Assembly: GCA_900143635.1 (NCBI GenBank)
Contig: FREY01000002.1
Location: 132,429 to 196,428, forward strand
Reading direction: 5' to 3'
DNA: 64,000 nt
DNA from: Rhodobacteraceae bacterium Alg231-04
Lineage (GTDB): Bacteria; Pseudomonadota; Alphaproteobacteria; Rhodobacterales; Rhodobacteraceae
Program-made: the position numbers and the translations under genes
The notes under the pieces: generated by a model
What the model was told of the DNA's origin: nothing
The model's input: the letters and a program-made list of their open reading frames with translations, nothing else
The model's database searches: none
Part shown: piece after piece, positions 45,960-54,864 of the stretch
Position numbering within the stretch: position 1 is the stretch's first letter
How the letters are laid out: each line of letters starts with the position of its first letter

Positions 45960-48377
45960 ATGAAATCCCACGCGCAGGTTGTGGTCATCGGGGGCGGGCT
46001 GGTTGGCTGCTCTATCCTCTACCATCTGGCAAAACTCGGCTGGACTGATGTGGTCCTGTTGGAGCGTGACGAGCTGACATCAGGTTCGACCTGGCACGCG
46101 GCGGCCAACATTCACGGGCTGCACGACAACAACAATGTCACCCGCATCCAGCACTACACGATGAACCTGTATAAAGAGCTGGAGAAGGAGACCGGTCAGG
46201 GCTGCGGCGTTTTCCAGCCCGGTTCACTCTATCTCGCCAAGACCGAAGAGCGCGAGCACCAGCTGCGCCTGCAGGAAGCCAAGGGCCGCTTTTATGGTCT
46301 GAACTTTCACGAGGTCAGCCGCGAACAGGCCAAGGAGCTGCATCCGCTGGCCCAGTTCGACGATGTGCGCTGCATCATGTTTGAACCTGATGGCGGCAAT
46401 GTGGACCCTTCGGGTGTGACCCAGGCCTATGCGGCCGGCGCCCGTGCCATGGGCGCGCAGATCGAACGCTTCTGCCCCGTCATTGGCACCGATCAGCAGC
46501 CCGATGGGTCGTGGATCGTGCGCACCGAAAAGGGCGATATCCACACCCAATGGGTGGTGAATGCAGGCGGTCTCTGGGGCCGTGAAGTGGCCGCAATGGC
46601 GGGCCTTACCCTGCCGCTGCAGCCGACCGAGCACCAGTATTTCGTGACCGAGACCATCCCCGAAGTCGAGGCGATGGATCGCCGCCTGCCCTCCATCGCC
46701 GACCGCGACGGTGAATACTACTTCCGTCAGGAGGGCAACGGCTTCCTGATCGGTGCCTACGAGAAAGACATGCGGTTCTGGGCCGAAAACGGCACGCCGC
46801 AGGATTTCGCGCACGAACTGTTCCCCGATGATCTGGACCGGATCATGGAGAACGTGATCCGCGCCACCGAACGGGTGCCTTGCGCCGAAACTGCCGGCGT
46901 GAAGCGCGTGATCAACGGCCCGATGATCTGGTCGCCCGATTCCAATGCAATCTGGGGTCCGGTGCCGGAGTTGAATAACTACTTCTGCTGCACCGGCATC
47001 ATCCCCGGCTTTTCGCAGTCCGGTGGGCTTGGCCTCTTGGCCGCGCAATGGATCATCGAGGGTGAGCCGCAGTACGACATGTTCGCCTGGGATCTGGCGC
47101 GTTTCGGCGACTGGGCCGACAAGGCATTCACCAAGGCCCGCGTCGAAGATCAATATGCCCACCGCTTTGCCATCCATTTCCCGAACGAAGAACGCTCGGC
47201 CGGTCGTCCGGCCCGTGTGCGCCCCGCACATGGGATGCAGTCGGACATGGGCGGTGTCTTTGGTCTCAACTGCGGCTGGGAACATCCCCTGTGGTTCGCC
47301 GACAAGCCCGGCACTGTGGAAACCAACGGTTTCACCCGCCAGAACTGGTGGGAGCCGGTCGGCGCCGAGGCCCGCATGCTGCGCGAAAAAGCTGGTGTCA
47401 TCGACATCTCCAACTTTGCCAATTACGTCATCAAAGGTCCGGGTGCCTATGACTGGCTGGACAAGCTGGTCGCCAACAAAGTGCCGACTGAGGTGGGCCG
47501 CTCCTGCCTGACCCCGCTGATTTCCGTGCGCGGTGGCGTGGCGGGTGACTTCACCATCACCAAAGTGGCCGAAGACGAATACATGATGATCGGCTCTGGT
47601 ATGGCGGAACGCTATCACCAGCGGTTCTTCAACATGGTCGATCTGCCCGAAGGCACCACCTTCGAGGTCGCGACTGACCGTATCGCGGGCTATAACGTAG
47701 CGGGGCCAAAATCACGCGATCTGTTGCAGCGAATGACGAATGCGGATCTCAGCAACGAGGCTTTCCGCTTCATGCGCTCGCGCACAATCGAGGTGGCCGG
47801 TGTCACCTGCCTTGCTCTGCGCGTCTCCTTTACCGGTGATCTGGGCTGGGAGCTGCACTGCGCCGAAGAGGATCAGGTCACACTCTATTCCGCGCTGGTT
47901 GAGGCCGCCAAAGATGTCGGCGGCGGCCCGGTTGGTGGTCGCGCACTGGGGTCTTTGCGGATCGAAAAGGGCTATGGCTCCTGGGGTCGCGAATACAGTC
48001 AGGAATACTGGCCGCAGGAAGTGGGTCTGGCCGGGTTGATCAAGCTGGACAAGGACTTCCTCAACAAGGAGGCCTATCTGAAGGTGAAGGACAATCCCTG
48101 CCGCGAAGTGCTGTCAGTGTTCGAAATCGACGCCACCAACGATGCGGATGCGTCGGGCGGAGAACCGATTTTCACCTCCGGTGGCGAACCAGTAGGCCGG
48201 GTAACCTCGGGCGCCTATAGCTACACGCTCGGCAAGTCGCTGGCGGTTGGATACGTCAACCCTGAGGTCGCCAAACCGGGTGACGAGGTGGAAGTCTTCC
48301 TGCTGGGCATGCCGCATAAGGCCCGCATTCTGGAAGAAGCCCCGTTTGATCCGAAGGGTGCGAAGCTGCGCGCTTAA
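45960..48377 (+). CDS. GcvT-family FAD oxidoreductase (dimethylglycine/sarcosine dehydrogenase-like)
   Basis: 805 residues. N-terminal DAO domain: VVVIGGGLVGCSILYHLAK, and STWHAA with His46 at the position that carries covalent FAD in dimethylglycine and sarcosine dehydrogenases. Then an FAO-middle segment (GQYDMF...RFGDWAD), GCV_T aminomethyltransferase domain (about 430-700) and its C-terminal beta-barrel (about 710-800). It would oxidatively demethylate an N-methyl amine and pass the one-carbon unit to tetrahydrofolate. Start 45960 gives the usual N-terminus; the longer frame is not supported. Confidence 0.92.
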   Translation: MKSHAQVVVIGGGLVGCSILYHLAKLGWTDVVLLERDELTSGSTWHAAANIHGLHDNNNVTRIQHYTMNLYKELEKETGQGCGVFQPGSLYLAKTEEREHQLRLQEAKGRFYGLNFHEVSREQAKELHPLAQFDDVRCIMFEPDGGNVDPSGVTQAYAAGARAMGAQIERFCPVIGTDQQPDGSWIVRTEKGDIHTQWVVNAGGLWGREVAAMAGLTLPLQPTEHQYFVTETIPEVEAMDRRLPSIADRDGEYYFRQEGNGFLIGAYEKDMRFWAENGTPQDFAHELFPDDLDRIMENVIRATERVPCAETAGVKRVINGPMIWSPDSNAIWGPVPELNNYFCCTGIIPGFSQSGGLGLLAAQWIIEGEPQYDMFAWDLARFGDWADKAFTKARVEDQYAHRFAIHFPNEERSAGRPARVRPAHGMQSDMGGVFGLNCGWEHPLWFADKPGTVETNGFTRQNWWEPVGAEARMLREKAGVIDISNFANYVIKGPGAYDWLDKLVANKVPTEVGRSCLTPLISVRGGVAGDFTITKVAEDEYMMIGSGMAERYHQRFFNMVDLPEGTTFEVATDRIAGYNVAGPKSRDLLQRMTNADLSNEAFRFMRSRTIEVAGVTCLALRVSFTGDLGWELHCAEEDQVTLYSALVEAAKDVGGGPVGGRALGSLRIEKGYGSWGREYSQEYWPQEVGLAGLIKLDKDFLNKEAYLKVKDNPCREVLSVFEIDATNDADASGGEPIFTSGGEPVGRVTSGAYSYTLGKSLAVGYVNPEVAKPGDEVEVFLLGMPHKARILEEAPFDPKGAKLRA

Positions 48378-48453
48378 ACAGACTGGCCACCTTTCGGGGC
48401 GGCCATTCTATTTGGCACCACACTAGGGCAGCGTCTGGCCGCGGGCGGAAAGC

Positions 48454-48489
48454 GCAGCGCCCGCCCGGGGGGGGGCGGACGGGCGCTGC
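48454..48489. repeat. Long GC hairpin with a nine-G run
   Basis: GCAGCGCCCG (48454-48463) pairs with CGGGCGCTGC (48480-48489); the loop contains nine consecutive G (48467-48475). Lies between the GcvT-family gene and the converging LysR gene; could end transcription from both sides, though without T-tract. Confidence 0.7.
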
Positions 48490-48531
48490 CCGGGCCACTG
48501 CGTGACCCGCGCATTCTGTCCGTCGCAGCCC

Positions 48532-49419
48532 TTAAAGCACCATCGCCCGTGCCTGCTGCAGCAGCCAGACCTTGAACTGTTTGACCGAGGGCGTCGCGGA
48601 TTTGTCTTTGAACCTCGCGTAATAACTCCACGGGCAGGGCAGATCGAAGTCAAAAGGTTCCACCAGAAGCCCCTGATCGCGGTATTTCTTCACCAGCGAT
48701 TTCGGCACCACCACGCAACCCAACCCGTTCACCGCCAGCTCTAATGCGGCATTGGACGAATTGGTCTGAAACCCGCCCCGCAACTCCAACGTCTTTTCGC
48801 CCAGCGCCTTGGCAGCCATTTCCCAATAGGCCGGCCGACCCAGAATATGGATCAGCCGTGCCGCGTGCAGCTGTGCTGCATCACTCAGCTCCGCGCCGTC
48901 GATTCGGTATCCCGGCGCACAGGCCAGTGCCAGTTTTTCCGGCCAGAGTTGCACCTGCCCGCTGTCCACGTCATCCGCGTGTTCGATGGTGATCGAGATA
49001 TCGGACACGCTGTCCTCTACATCCACCCAAACCGTGCTGTGCAGGGTGAAATCAATATCCGGATGCAGCGCCGTGAACCCGGCCACCACCTGCGGCAGCC
49101 AGTTCTGCGCCAGGCTAACCGGACAGGAGATCGCCACCTCGCGCTTATGGCTCTGCGAGATGATCGACTGCGTCGCAATGTCGATTTCCTGTAACGCGTG
49201 ACGCACCGAGGGTAGATAGGCCTCACCCACATCTGTCATCGACAGGGACCGGGGGTGGCGCACAAACAACGGTCGGCCAATGAACTCCTCTAGGCTGCGC
49301 ACATGGTTGGACACCGCTGATTGGGTGCAGTTCAGCTCTTCCGAGGCGGCCGTAAAGCTCAGGTGCCGGGCCGCGGCCTCAAAAGAGCGCAGAAATGTCA
49401 GATGCGGCAAGGTCTTCAT
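48532..49419 (-). CDS. LysR-family transcriptional regulator
   Basis: 295 residues. N-terminal winged helix-turn-helix (LTFLRSFEAAARHLSFTAASEELNCTQSAVSNHVRSLEEF) and a periplasmic-binding-like effector domain (about 90-290; CPVSLAQNWLPQVVAGF, ACAPGYR, NGLGCVVVPKSLV). GcvA-type subgroup, judging by ATQSII and the effector-domain start. Between the GcvT-family gene and the PrpD-MttB pair, and divergent from the latter, so it probably controls them. Start 49419, not the longer frame. Confidence 0.93.
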   Translation of the reverse strand: MKTLPHLTFLRSFEAAARHLSFTAASEELNCTQSAVSNHVRSLEEFIGRPLFVRHPRSLSMTDVGEAYLPSVRHALQEIDIATQSIISQSHKREVAISCPVSLAQNWLPQVVAGFTALHPDIDFTLHSTVWVDVEDSVSDISITIEHADDVDSGQVQLWPEKLALACAPGYRIDGAELSDAAQLHAARLIHILGRPAYWEMAAKALGEKTLELRGGFQTNSSNAALELAVNGLGCVVVPKSLVKKYRDQGLLVEPFDFDLPCPWSYYARFKDKSATPSVKQFKVWLLQQARAMVL

Positions 49420-49621
49420 CGGGATCTTCCTGGCGCGTTGGGCGCCTCTATCACATCGGCCCAGTACAAAGGGAATGCGCCCCAATTCCCACCACAAATG
49501 TTCCAAACGCGGCGTCTATCCGGATTAAAACGAAATTGCCCACCCCTATGCCCCCGATCTTATTGTGTGTTCTGCGCCTCCCATAGGCCTAGGCTGGACA
49601 AAATCACAGCAGAGGCCCCCG

Positions 49622-50965
49622 ATGTCCACTACATTTGACCGCGTTGCGGATTTCACCTTCGGATTGCGCCCCGAAGATCTGCCTGAAACCACCCGCAAGG
49701 CGGCGGCGCGGATGTTTCTGGACACGCTTGGCATAACCATCGGGGCGGGCCCGATGGAGGCCGGGCGTATCGCCCGCGACACCGCAACCGTTCTTTACGG
49801 TGCTGGCGACACGCTGTCGGCGCGGATGATGTTTGATGGCCGCCGGGTCAGCGCTGCGGGCGCGGCCTATGCCGCCGCCACGGCCACCGACAATCTGGAC
49901 GGCCACGATGGCTACAATCCAACCAAGGGCCATATCGGCGTGGTGGTGATCCCTGCCATCGCCGCCCTGGCCGAAACGGTGGAGGATTTCCCCGGCCCCG
50001 AGGCGCTGGCAATTACCACCATCGGATATGAGGTCGCAGGCCGCGCCGCGATCTCGCTACACGACACGGTCAGCGATTATCACACCTCAGGGGCGTGGAA
50101 CGCGCTGGGTGTGGCGGCCATCGCAGCGCGGATGCGCAGACAGTCCCCGGCCCAGCTGCGCGAAGCATTTGGCATCGCCGAATACCACGGCCCCCGCAGC
50201 CAGATGATGCGGGAGATCGCCAACCCATCCATGCTGCACGACGGATCGGGCTGGGGCGCAATGGTGGGCATGTCCTCCGCAATTCTGGCCGAGAATGGCT
50301 TCACCGGCGCGCCAGCCATCACCGTCGAAGAAGACCGCGTCGCCCAGCATTGGCAGGACCTCGGCTCCTTCTGGCAGATGGAGCAACAATACGTGAAACC
50401 CTACCCGATCTGCCGCTGGGCCCATGCGCCGATAGACGCAATCCGGCAGGTGATGCGAGAACACGGGCTGACCCACGACCAGCTGGCCCAGATACATATC
50501 AACACCTTCCACGAAAGCGCCTGCCTCTATCCCGGCCTGCCTGCAACCACATCTCAGGCGCAGTATTCGCTGGCCTATGCCGTGGCGACACAGGCCGCTT
50601 ATGGGCACATCGGGTTGGAGCATATCTCGGGTGCAGGCCTGACCGATCCGCTGGTGGCCTCGATCCACGACCGGATCACGGTTGGCGAAGACAAGCGCCA
50701 CTCAGACCGTTTCCCCGCCTGCAGGGTCGCCGATGTGACGGTGACCCTGAGCGATGGCCGGGTGATCAAGAGCGGTGATGTCCACGCCCGCGGCGCTCCC
50801 GAAGATCCAATGAGTGACGCCGAAGTGGCCGCGAAATTCATGGCCTTCGCCACCCCTTCGCTGGGGGAGACCCGTGCCGCCGACATAAGGGACACGGTGC
50901 TGAACTTCACCGAAGCAGATTCGAAATTCTCCGACCTCGGCCGCCTGATCTACGATCCGGCCTGA
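49622..50965 (+). CDS. MmgE/PrpD family protein
   Basis: 447 residues. MmgE/PrpD fold: FTFGLRPEDLPETTRKAAARMFLDTLG, SARMMFDGRRVSAAGAAYAAATATDNLDGHDGY (substrate-loop region) and the lid domain (KPYPICRWAHAPIDAI). The family includes 2-methylcitrate dehydratase, iminodisuccinate epimerase and cis-aconitate decarboxylase; the activity here is unknown. Divergent from the LysR gene; the MttB-family gene follows after 17 bases, so both are in one unit. Confidence 0.93.
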   Translation: MSTTFDRVADFTFGLRPEDLPETTRKAAARMFLDTLGITIGAGPMEAGRIARDTATVLYGAGDTLSARMMFDGRRVSAAGAAYAAATATDNLDGHDGYNPTKGHIGVVVIPAIAALAETVEDFPGPEALAITTIGYEVAGRAAISLHDTVSDYHTSGAWNALGVAAIAARMRRQSPAQLREAFGIAEYHGPRSQMMREIANPSMLHDGSGWGAMVGMSSAILAENGFTGAPAITVEEDRVAQHWQDLGSFWQMEQQYVKPYPICRWAHAPIDAIRQVMREHGLTHDQLAQIHINTFHESACLYPGLPATTSQAQYSLAYAVATQAAYGHIGLEHISGAGLTDPLVASIHDRITVGEDKRHSDRFPACRVADVTVTLSDGRVIKSGDVHARGAPEDPMSDAEVAAKFMAFATPSLGETRAADIRDTVLNFTEADSKFSDLGRLIYDPA

Positions 50966-50982
50966 CCAGAAAGACCAAAATC

Positions 50983-52521
50983 ATGGCACGCGAAAAACGT
51001 GGCGGCGGACGTCGCGGAAAATCCTCCCGCCAAGGTGGCAGTATCGCGCAGCTGCCCTGGCAACAGGTGCAGAACACCTACCCGGCCTATGAGCTACTGA
51101 ACCCAGACCAGATGGATCGCTTGCACGCCACCTCCATGCGGATTCTGTCTGAGGCTGGCATCCGGGTCATGGGCGACAATGTGATGGATCTGTTCGAGGC
51201 AGCAGGGGCGGCGGTCGACCGTGACACGCAGACGATTCGCATGGACGAAAGCATCGTGACGGAGGCACTGAAGACGGTTCCAAACAGCTTCACCCTGCGC
51301 GCGCGGAATGAAGCCAAGAAGATCACACTGGGCGGCAACAACATCACCTTCGGGCTAGTGGCTGGTCCGCCGAATGTGCACGACTGTATCAACGGGCGGC
51401 GGCAAGGCAACTTGACCGATTATCAGAACTTCATCAAGCTGGCGCATCACTTCAACGCGGTGAACATCATCGGCAATCAGGTGATGGCGCCGATGGAACT
51501 GCCCGCCAACAACCGGCATCTGGATACTTACCTGTCCAATATCACCTACAGTGACCTGTCCTTCCACTGCACTGCTATCGGTCGCGGGCGGGCGATGGAC
51601 GGGATCAACATGATGGCCATTTCGCGCGGGCAGAACGTTGACGACATGCGCGATGATCCCGGTGTGATCACCATCATCTCGGTCAATTCACCGCGGTTGT
51701 TTGACGACGCCATGGGCGACGGGCTGATTGCCATGGCTGAACACGGCCAGCCGGTATCCATCACCCCCTTCACGCTGATGGGGGCGATGACACCGGTGAC
51801 CCTGCCTGCAGCCCTAGCGCAGCAGAATGCAGAGGCGCTGTTTGGCGTGGTGCTGACCCAGCTGGTCAATCCCGGCACCCCGGTGATGTATGGGTCGTTC
51901 ACGTCGAATGTGGACATGCGATCTGGCGCGCCGGCCTTTGGCACGCCGGAAAATGCCAAGGCCAATATCGTCGGCGGCCAGCTGGCGCGGCGGTACGGCA
52001 TCCCCTACCGGACGTCGAACGCCAATGCGTCAAACGCGGTGGACCTGCAGGCCGCTTATGAGACGATGATGTCGAGCTGGGGCGCGGTGCTGGGCGGCGC
52101 CAATATGGTCTACCACGCGGCGGGCTGGCTGGAGGGCGGGCTGACCGCGTCTTATGAGAAATTCATCATGGATGTGGAGATCATCCAGAACATGATCGAA
52201 TTTCTGAAACCAATGAAGTTCGACGAGGACGAGCTGGGCTTTGACGCCATTCAATCCGTACCAACCGGCGGCCATTTCTTTGGATCCGACCATACAATGG
52301 CCCGCTACGAGACCGCCTTTTATCGCCCCATGCTGTCGGACTGGCAGAACTACGAGAACTGGGAGGCCGCAGGCGCAAAGGACGCGCTGCAACGCGCCAC
52401 TGGGCTGTGGCAACAGGCACTGCGGGATTATGAGGCGCCCACGATGGAGCCTGCCATTCGCGAAGAGCTGGACGCCTATGTGGCGCGCCGCAAAGAAGAC
52501 ATCGGCGCAGGCGAACCCTAG
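50983..52521 (+). CDS. Trimethylamine methyltransferase (MttB) family protein, non-pyrrolysine
   Basis: 512 residues, continuous frame with no internal UAG, so it belongs to the pyrrolysine-lacking MttB branch (glycine betaine, proline betaine, carnitine and other methyltransferases). The TIM-barrel core shows LRARNEAKKITLGGNNITFG, NPGTPVMYGSFTSNVDMRSGAPAFGTPENA and GGHFFGSDHTM near the C-terminal active site. Basic N-terminal extension (REKRGGGRRGKSSR). Such enzymes hand a methyl group to a corrinoid protein, but none is in the window. Second gene of PrpD-MttB. Confidence 0.93.
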   Translation: MAREKRGGGRRGKSSRQGGSIAQLPWQQVQNTYPAYELLNPDQMDRLHATSMRILSEAGIRVMGDNVMDLFEAAGAAVDRDTQTIRMDESIVTEALKTVPNSFTLRARNEAKKITLGGNNITFGLVAGPPNVHDCINGRRQGNLTDYQNFIKLAHHFNAVNIIGNQVMAPMELPANNRHLDTYLSNITYSDLSFHCTAIGRGRAMDGINMMAISRGQNVDDMRDDPGVITIISVNSPRLFDDAMGDGLIAMAEHGQPVSITPFTLMGAMTPVTLPAALAQQNAEALFGVVLTQLVNPGTPVMYGSFTSNVDMRSGAPAFGTPENAKANIVGGQLARRYGIPYRTSNANASNAVDLQAAYETMMSSWGAVLGGANMVYHAAGWLEGGLTASYEKFIMDVEIIQNMIEFLKPMKFDEDELGFDAIQSVPTGGHFFGSDHTMARYETAFYRPMLSDWQNYENWEAAGAKDALQRATGLWQQALRDYEAPTMEPAIREELDAYVARRKEDIGAGEP

Positions 52522-52530
52522 GGCGCACGA

Positions 52531-52560
52531 AAAAGGGATGCAGACTGGCTGCATCCCTTT
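52531..52560. terminator. Bidirectional terminator between the MttB-family and aminotransferase genes
   Basis: GGGATGCAG (52535-52543) pairs with CTGCATCCC (52549-52557), loop ACTGG, flanked by AAAA and TTT. Serves both converging genes. Confidence 0.88.
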
Positions 52561-52585
52561 CTGATTTCATCGCATTATCATCCGC

Positions 52586-53974
52586 TTACTTCAGCAGATC
52601 CTGCTCCTGCAGCGTCGCATAGCATTCATCCAGCGATTTGGTCGCGCGCTCGATCAGCAAGTCAATTTCCTCGGTGGTCATCACCAGCGGCGGAGAGATG
52701 ATCATCCGGTCTCCCACGTGACGCATCACCAGATTATTGGCAAAGCAACGCTCGCGGCAGATGTAACCGACGGTGCCCGCATCAGCCGCAAAGGCCGCGC
52801 GTGTCGCCTTGTTCGGCGTCAGCGCAATAGAGCCCATCATGCCGATGATCTTGGCTTCGCCAACCAGCGGGTGATCTGCCAGCGCTTCCCATTTCTCTTT
52901 CAGATAGGGGGCCGCCACATCGCGCACATGGCCGATGACATTCTCTTCTTCCAAGATACGCAGGTTTTCCAGCGCCACAGCTGCCGCAACCGGGTGGCCG
53001 GAATAGGTGTAGCCGTGGTTAAATTCACCGCCGCCGATCACTTCGGCAACTTCATCACAAACGATGGAGCCGCCGATGGGTGCGTAGCCCGAAGACAGGC
53101 CCTTGGCGATGGTCATGATATGCGGGGTGATTCCCATGGTTTCAGAGCCAAACCAGTTGCCGGTGCGGCCAAATCCGCAGATCACCTCGTCTGCGATCAG
53201 CAGAATCTCATACTTGTCGCAGATGCGCTGGATTTCAGGCCAGTAGGTGGCGGGCGGGATAACCACGCCGCCTGCACCCTGCACCGGTTCGGCAATAAAG
53301 GCCGCGACGCGGTCTTCGCCCAGTTCCAGAATCGCCTTCTCCAGCTCTTGCGCACGCGCCAGACCAAACTCTTCAGGATTGCTGTCACCACCTTCGGACC
53401 ACCAATGCGGCTGGTCGATGTGGTGAATATCGGGGATCGGCAGGCCGCCCTGTTCGTGCATTGCCGACATGCCGCCAAGGCTGCCGGAGCCAACAGAAGA
53501 GCCATGGTAGGCGTTCTTGCGGCTGATGATGATCGACTTTGTCGGCTTGCCCTTCAGCGCCCAGTAATGGCGCACCATGCGGATGTTGGTGTCATTTGCC
53601 TCGGAACCGGAGCCGGCAAAGAAGACATGGTTCAGATCACCCGGCGCCAGTTCGGCGATCTTTGCGGCCAGCGCGATGGCCGGCGTGTGGGTGGTCTGAA
53701 AGAAGGTGTTGTAATAGGGCAGCTCGCGCATCTGGCGGGCGGCGACATCCGCCAACTCGTCACGGCCATAGCCGATGTTGACGCACCACAGACCTGCCAT
53801 CGCATCCAGGATCTCGTTGCCCTCACTGTCCGTCAGGGTGACCCCTTTGGCGCGGGTGATTATACGGGCGCCCTTTTCCGCCAGCTCACCATTGGCGGTA
53901 AAAGGGTGCATATGGTGGGCCGCGTCCAGTTTCTGAAGCTCGGCTGTGGGCAGGTGATTGGTGATCGTGGTCAT
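52586..53974 (-). CDS. Class III omega-aminotransferase (SpuC-like)
   Basis: 462 residues. Fold type I class III aminotransferase: GSGSEANDTNIRMVRHYW (122-138), DEVICGFGRTG (Asp262), PLP-lysine K291 in MTIAKGLSSGYAPIG, and HGYTYSGHPVAAAVALENL. Closest in type to polyamine/beta-alanine:pyruvate aminotransferases. The neighbouring polyamine transporter and the GntR gene just upstream suggest transamination of putrescine or a related amine. TGATCAAAT lies 37 bases upstream. Confidence 0.92.
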   Translation of the reverse strand: MTTITNHLPTAELQKLDAAHHMHPFTANGELAEKGARIITRAKGVTLTDSEGNEILDAMAGLWCVNIGYGRDELADVAARQMRELPYYNTFFQTTHTPAIALAAKIAELAPGDLNHVFFAGSGSEANDTNIRMVRHYWALKGKPTKSIIISRKNAYHGSSVGSGSLGGMSAMHEQGGLPIPDIHHIDQPHWWSEGGDSNPEEFGLARAQELEKAILELGEDRVAAFIAEPVQGAGGVVIPPATYWPEIQRICDKYEILLIADEVICGFGRTGNWFGSETMGITPHIMTIAKGLSSGYAPIGGSIVCDEVAEVIGGGEFNHGYTYSGHPVAAAVALENLRILEEENVIGHVRDVAAPYLKEKWEALADHPLVGEAKIIGMMGSIALTPNKATRAAFAADAGTVGYICRERCFANNLVMRHVGDRMIISPPLVMTTEEIDLLIERATKSLDECYATLQEQDLLK

Positions 53975-54010
53975 GAGGCGACTCCTAACTTAGAGATTGC
54001 CGTCAGAATA

Positions 54011-54019
54011 TGATCAAAT
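54011..54019 (-). promoter_or_regulatory. Candidate operator TGATCAAAT, copy 1
   Basis: Nine-base match shared with 54812-54820. Located between the GntR stop and the aminotransferase start, 37 bases upstream of the latter; contains palindromic TGATCA. Confidence 0.4.
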
Positions 54020-54037
54020 TTCGATCTGTCAATCGAA

Positions 54038-54760
54038 TCAGTTCTCCGCCGCCACTCCATGTCCCACTTGTTCCATGCCCTGCGCCACGTCCCGTTCCAT
54101 GGCCAAAGCAGCCAGTTCCGCATCTTTTTTGCGCAATGCCTCGATCATGTCCTTATGGCGGTCCGGAAAGCTCTGGGTGCCCAGCCGACCACAGACCACC
54201 CGCAGCGAGGGGCCGAATCGCAGCCAAAGCCGGTCTGCCAGATCGCTGAGCACCGGCGCATCAGCGTGCTGATACAACTGGGTGTGAAAGCGATAGTTCT
54301 GCACCAGATATCCGGTGATATCACCCTTGGAAATTGCCTTATCCAAGGCCAGATCGATATCTTCCAGCGCGTCTACCTCGGCCTCGGTCATCCGCTGGGA
54401 CGCTCGGCGCACCAGTTCGCATTCAATTGTTTTTCTTGCGAAAATTACTTCTTCCACATCCCCTTGGCTGAGCAGGGGAACAGACACACGCCGGTTGCCC
54501 TGGAACATCAACGCCCCATCCGAGATCAACCTGCGGATGGCTTCGCGTACCGGCGTCATGCCGGCCCCCAAAGCAGCAGTCAGCCCCTGGATCGTTACCG
54601 GCTGGCCCGGGGCCAGATCACCAAAGAGAATCTGCTGGCGCAGGGTCTGGTAAACGGTCTCATGCGCCGGAGATTTACTGCCGCTGCCGGCCTCCTTTTG
54701 CGCGTCTTTATCGGTCGCGGACAAAGTGTCTTTTCCTCCCAATTTTTGGGCAGCTTGCAT
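54038..54760 (-). CDS. GntR-family transcriptional regulator (FadR/FCD type)
   Basis: 240 residues. N-terminal winged helix (VYQTLRQQILFGDLAPGQPVTIQGLTAALGAGMTPVREAIRRLISDGAL) and an FCD effector domain (VEEVIFARKTIECELV ... YRFHTQLYQHA ... RHKDMIEAL). The His and Asp/Asn residues typical of FCD metal sites are visible. Co-directional with and 63 bases upstream of the aminotransferase, divergent from the polyamine transporter; likely regulator of both. Confidence 0.93.
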   Translation of the reverse strand: MQAAQKLGGKDTLSATDKDAQKEAGSGSKSPAHETVYQTLRQQILFGDLAPGQPVTIQGLTAALGAGMTPVREAIRRLISDGALMFQGNRRVSVPLLSQGDVEEVIFARKTIECELVRRASQRMTEAEVDALEDIDLALDKAISKGDITGYLVQNYRFHTQLYQHADAPVLSDLADRLWLRFGPSLRVVCGRLGTQSFPDRHKDMIEALRKKDAELAALAMERDVAQGMEQVGHGVAAEN

Positions 54761-54811
54761 GAATCGCGCTGCAGGAAAAGTATAAACACTATTGCTCTGT
54801 GACGCAAAACT

Positions 54812-54820
54812 TGATCAAAT
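54812..54820 (+). promoter_or_regulatory. Candidate operator TGATCAAAT, copy 2
   Basis: Second copy, 45 bases upstream of the substrate-binding-protein start, here within the perfect palindrome TTGATCAA. Confidence 0.4.
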
Positions 54821-54864
54821 CCCAATTGCCAAGACCGAAACAGGTATGCACAGGGAGATCAACT

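Noticed and set aside
46224-47618. 464-codon minus-strand frame inside the GcvT-family gene
   Set aside because: Antisense shadow with no recognisable domain; the sense protein is complete and well supported.
50983-52521. Pyrrolysine (in-frame UAG) in the MttB-family gene
   Set aside because: The frame is continuous for 512 residues with no internal UAG, so it is the non-pyrrolysine branch.
52718-54013. 431-codon plus-strand frame over the class III aminotransferase
   Set aside because: Antisense to a gene with all catalytic motifs; no known domain.
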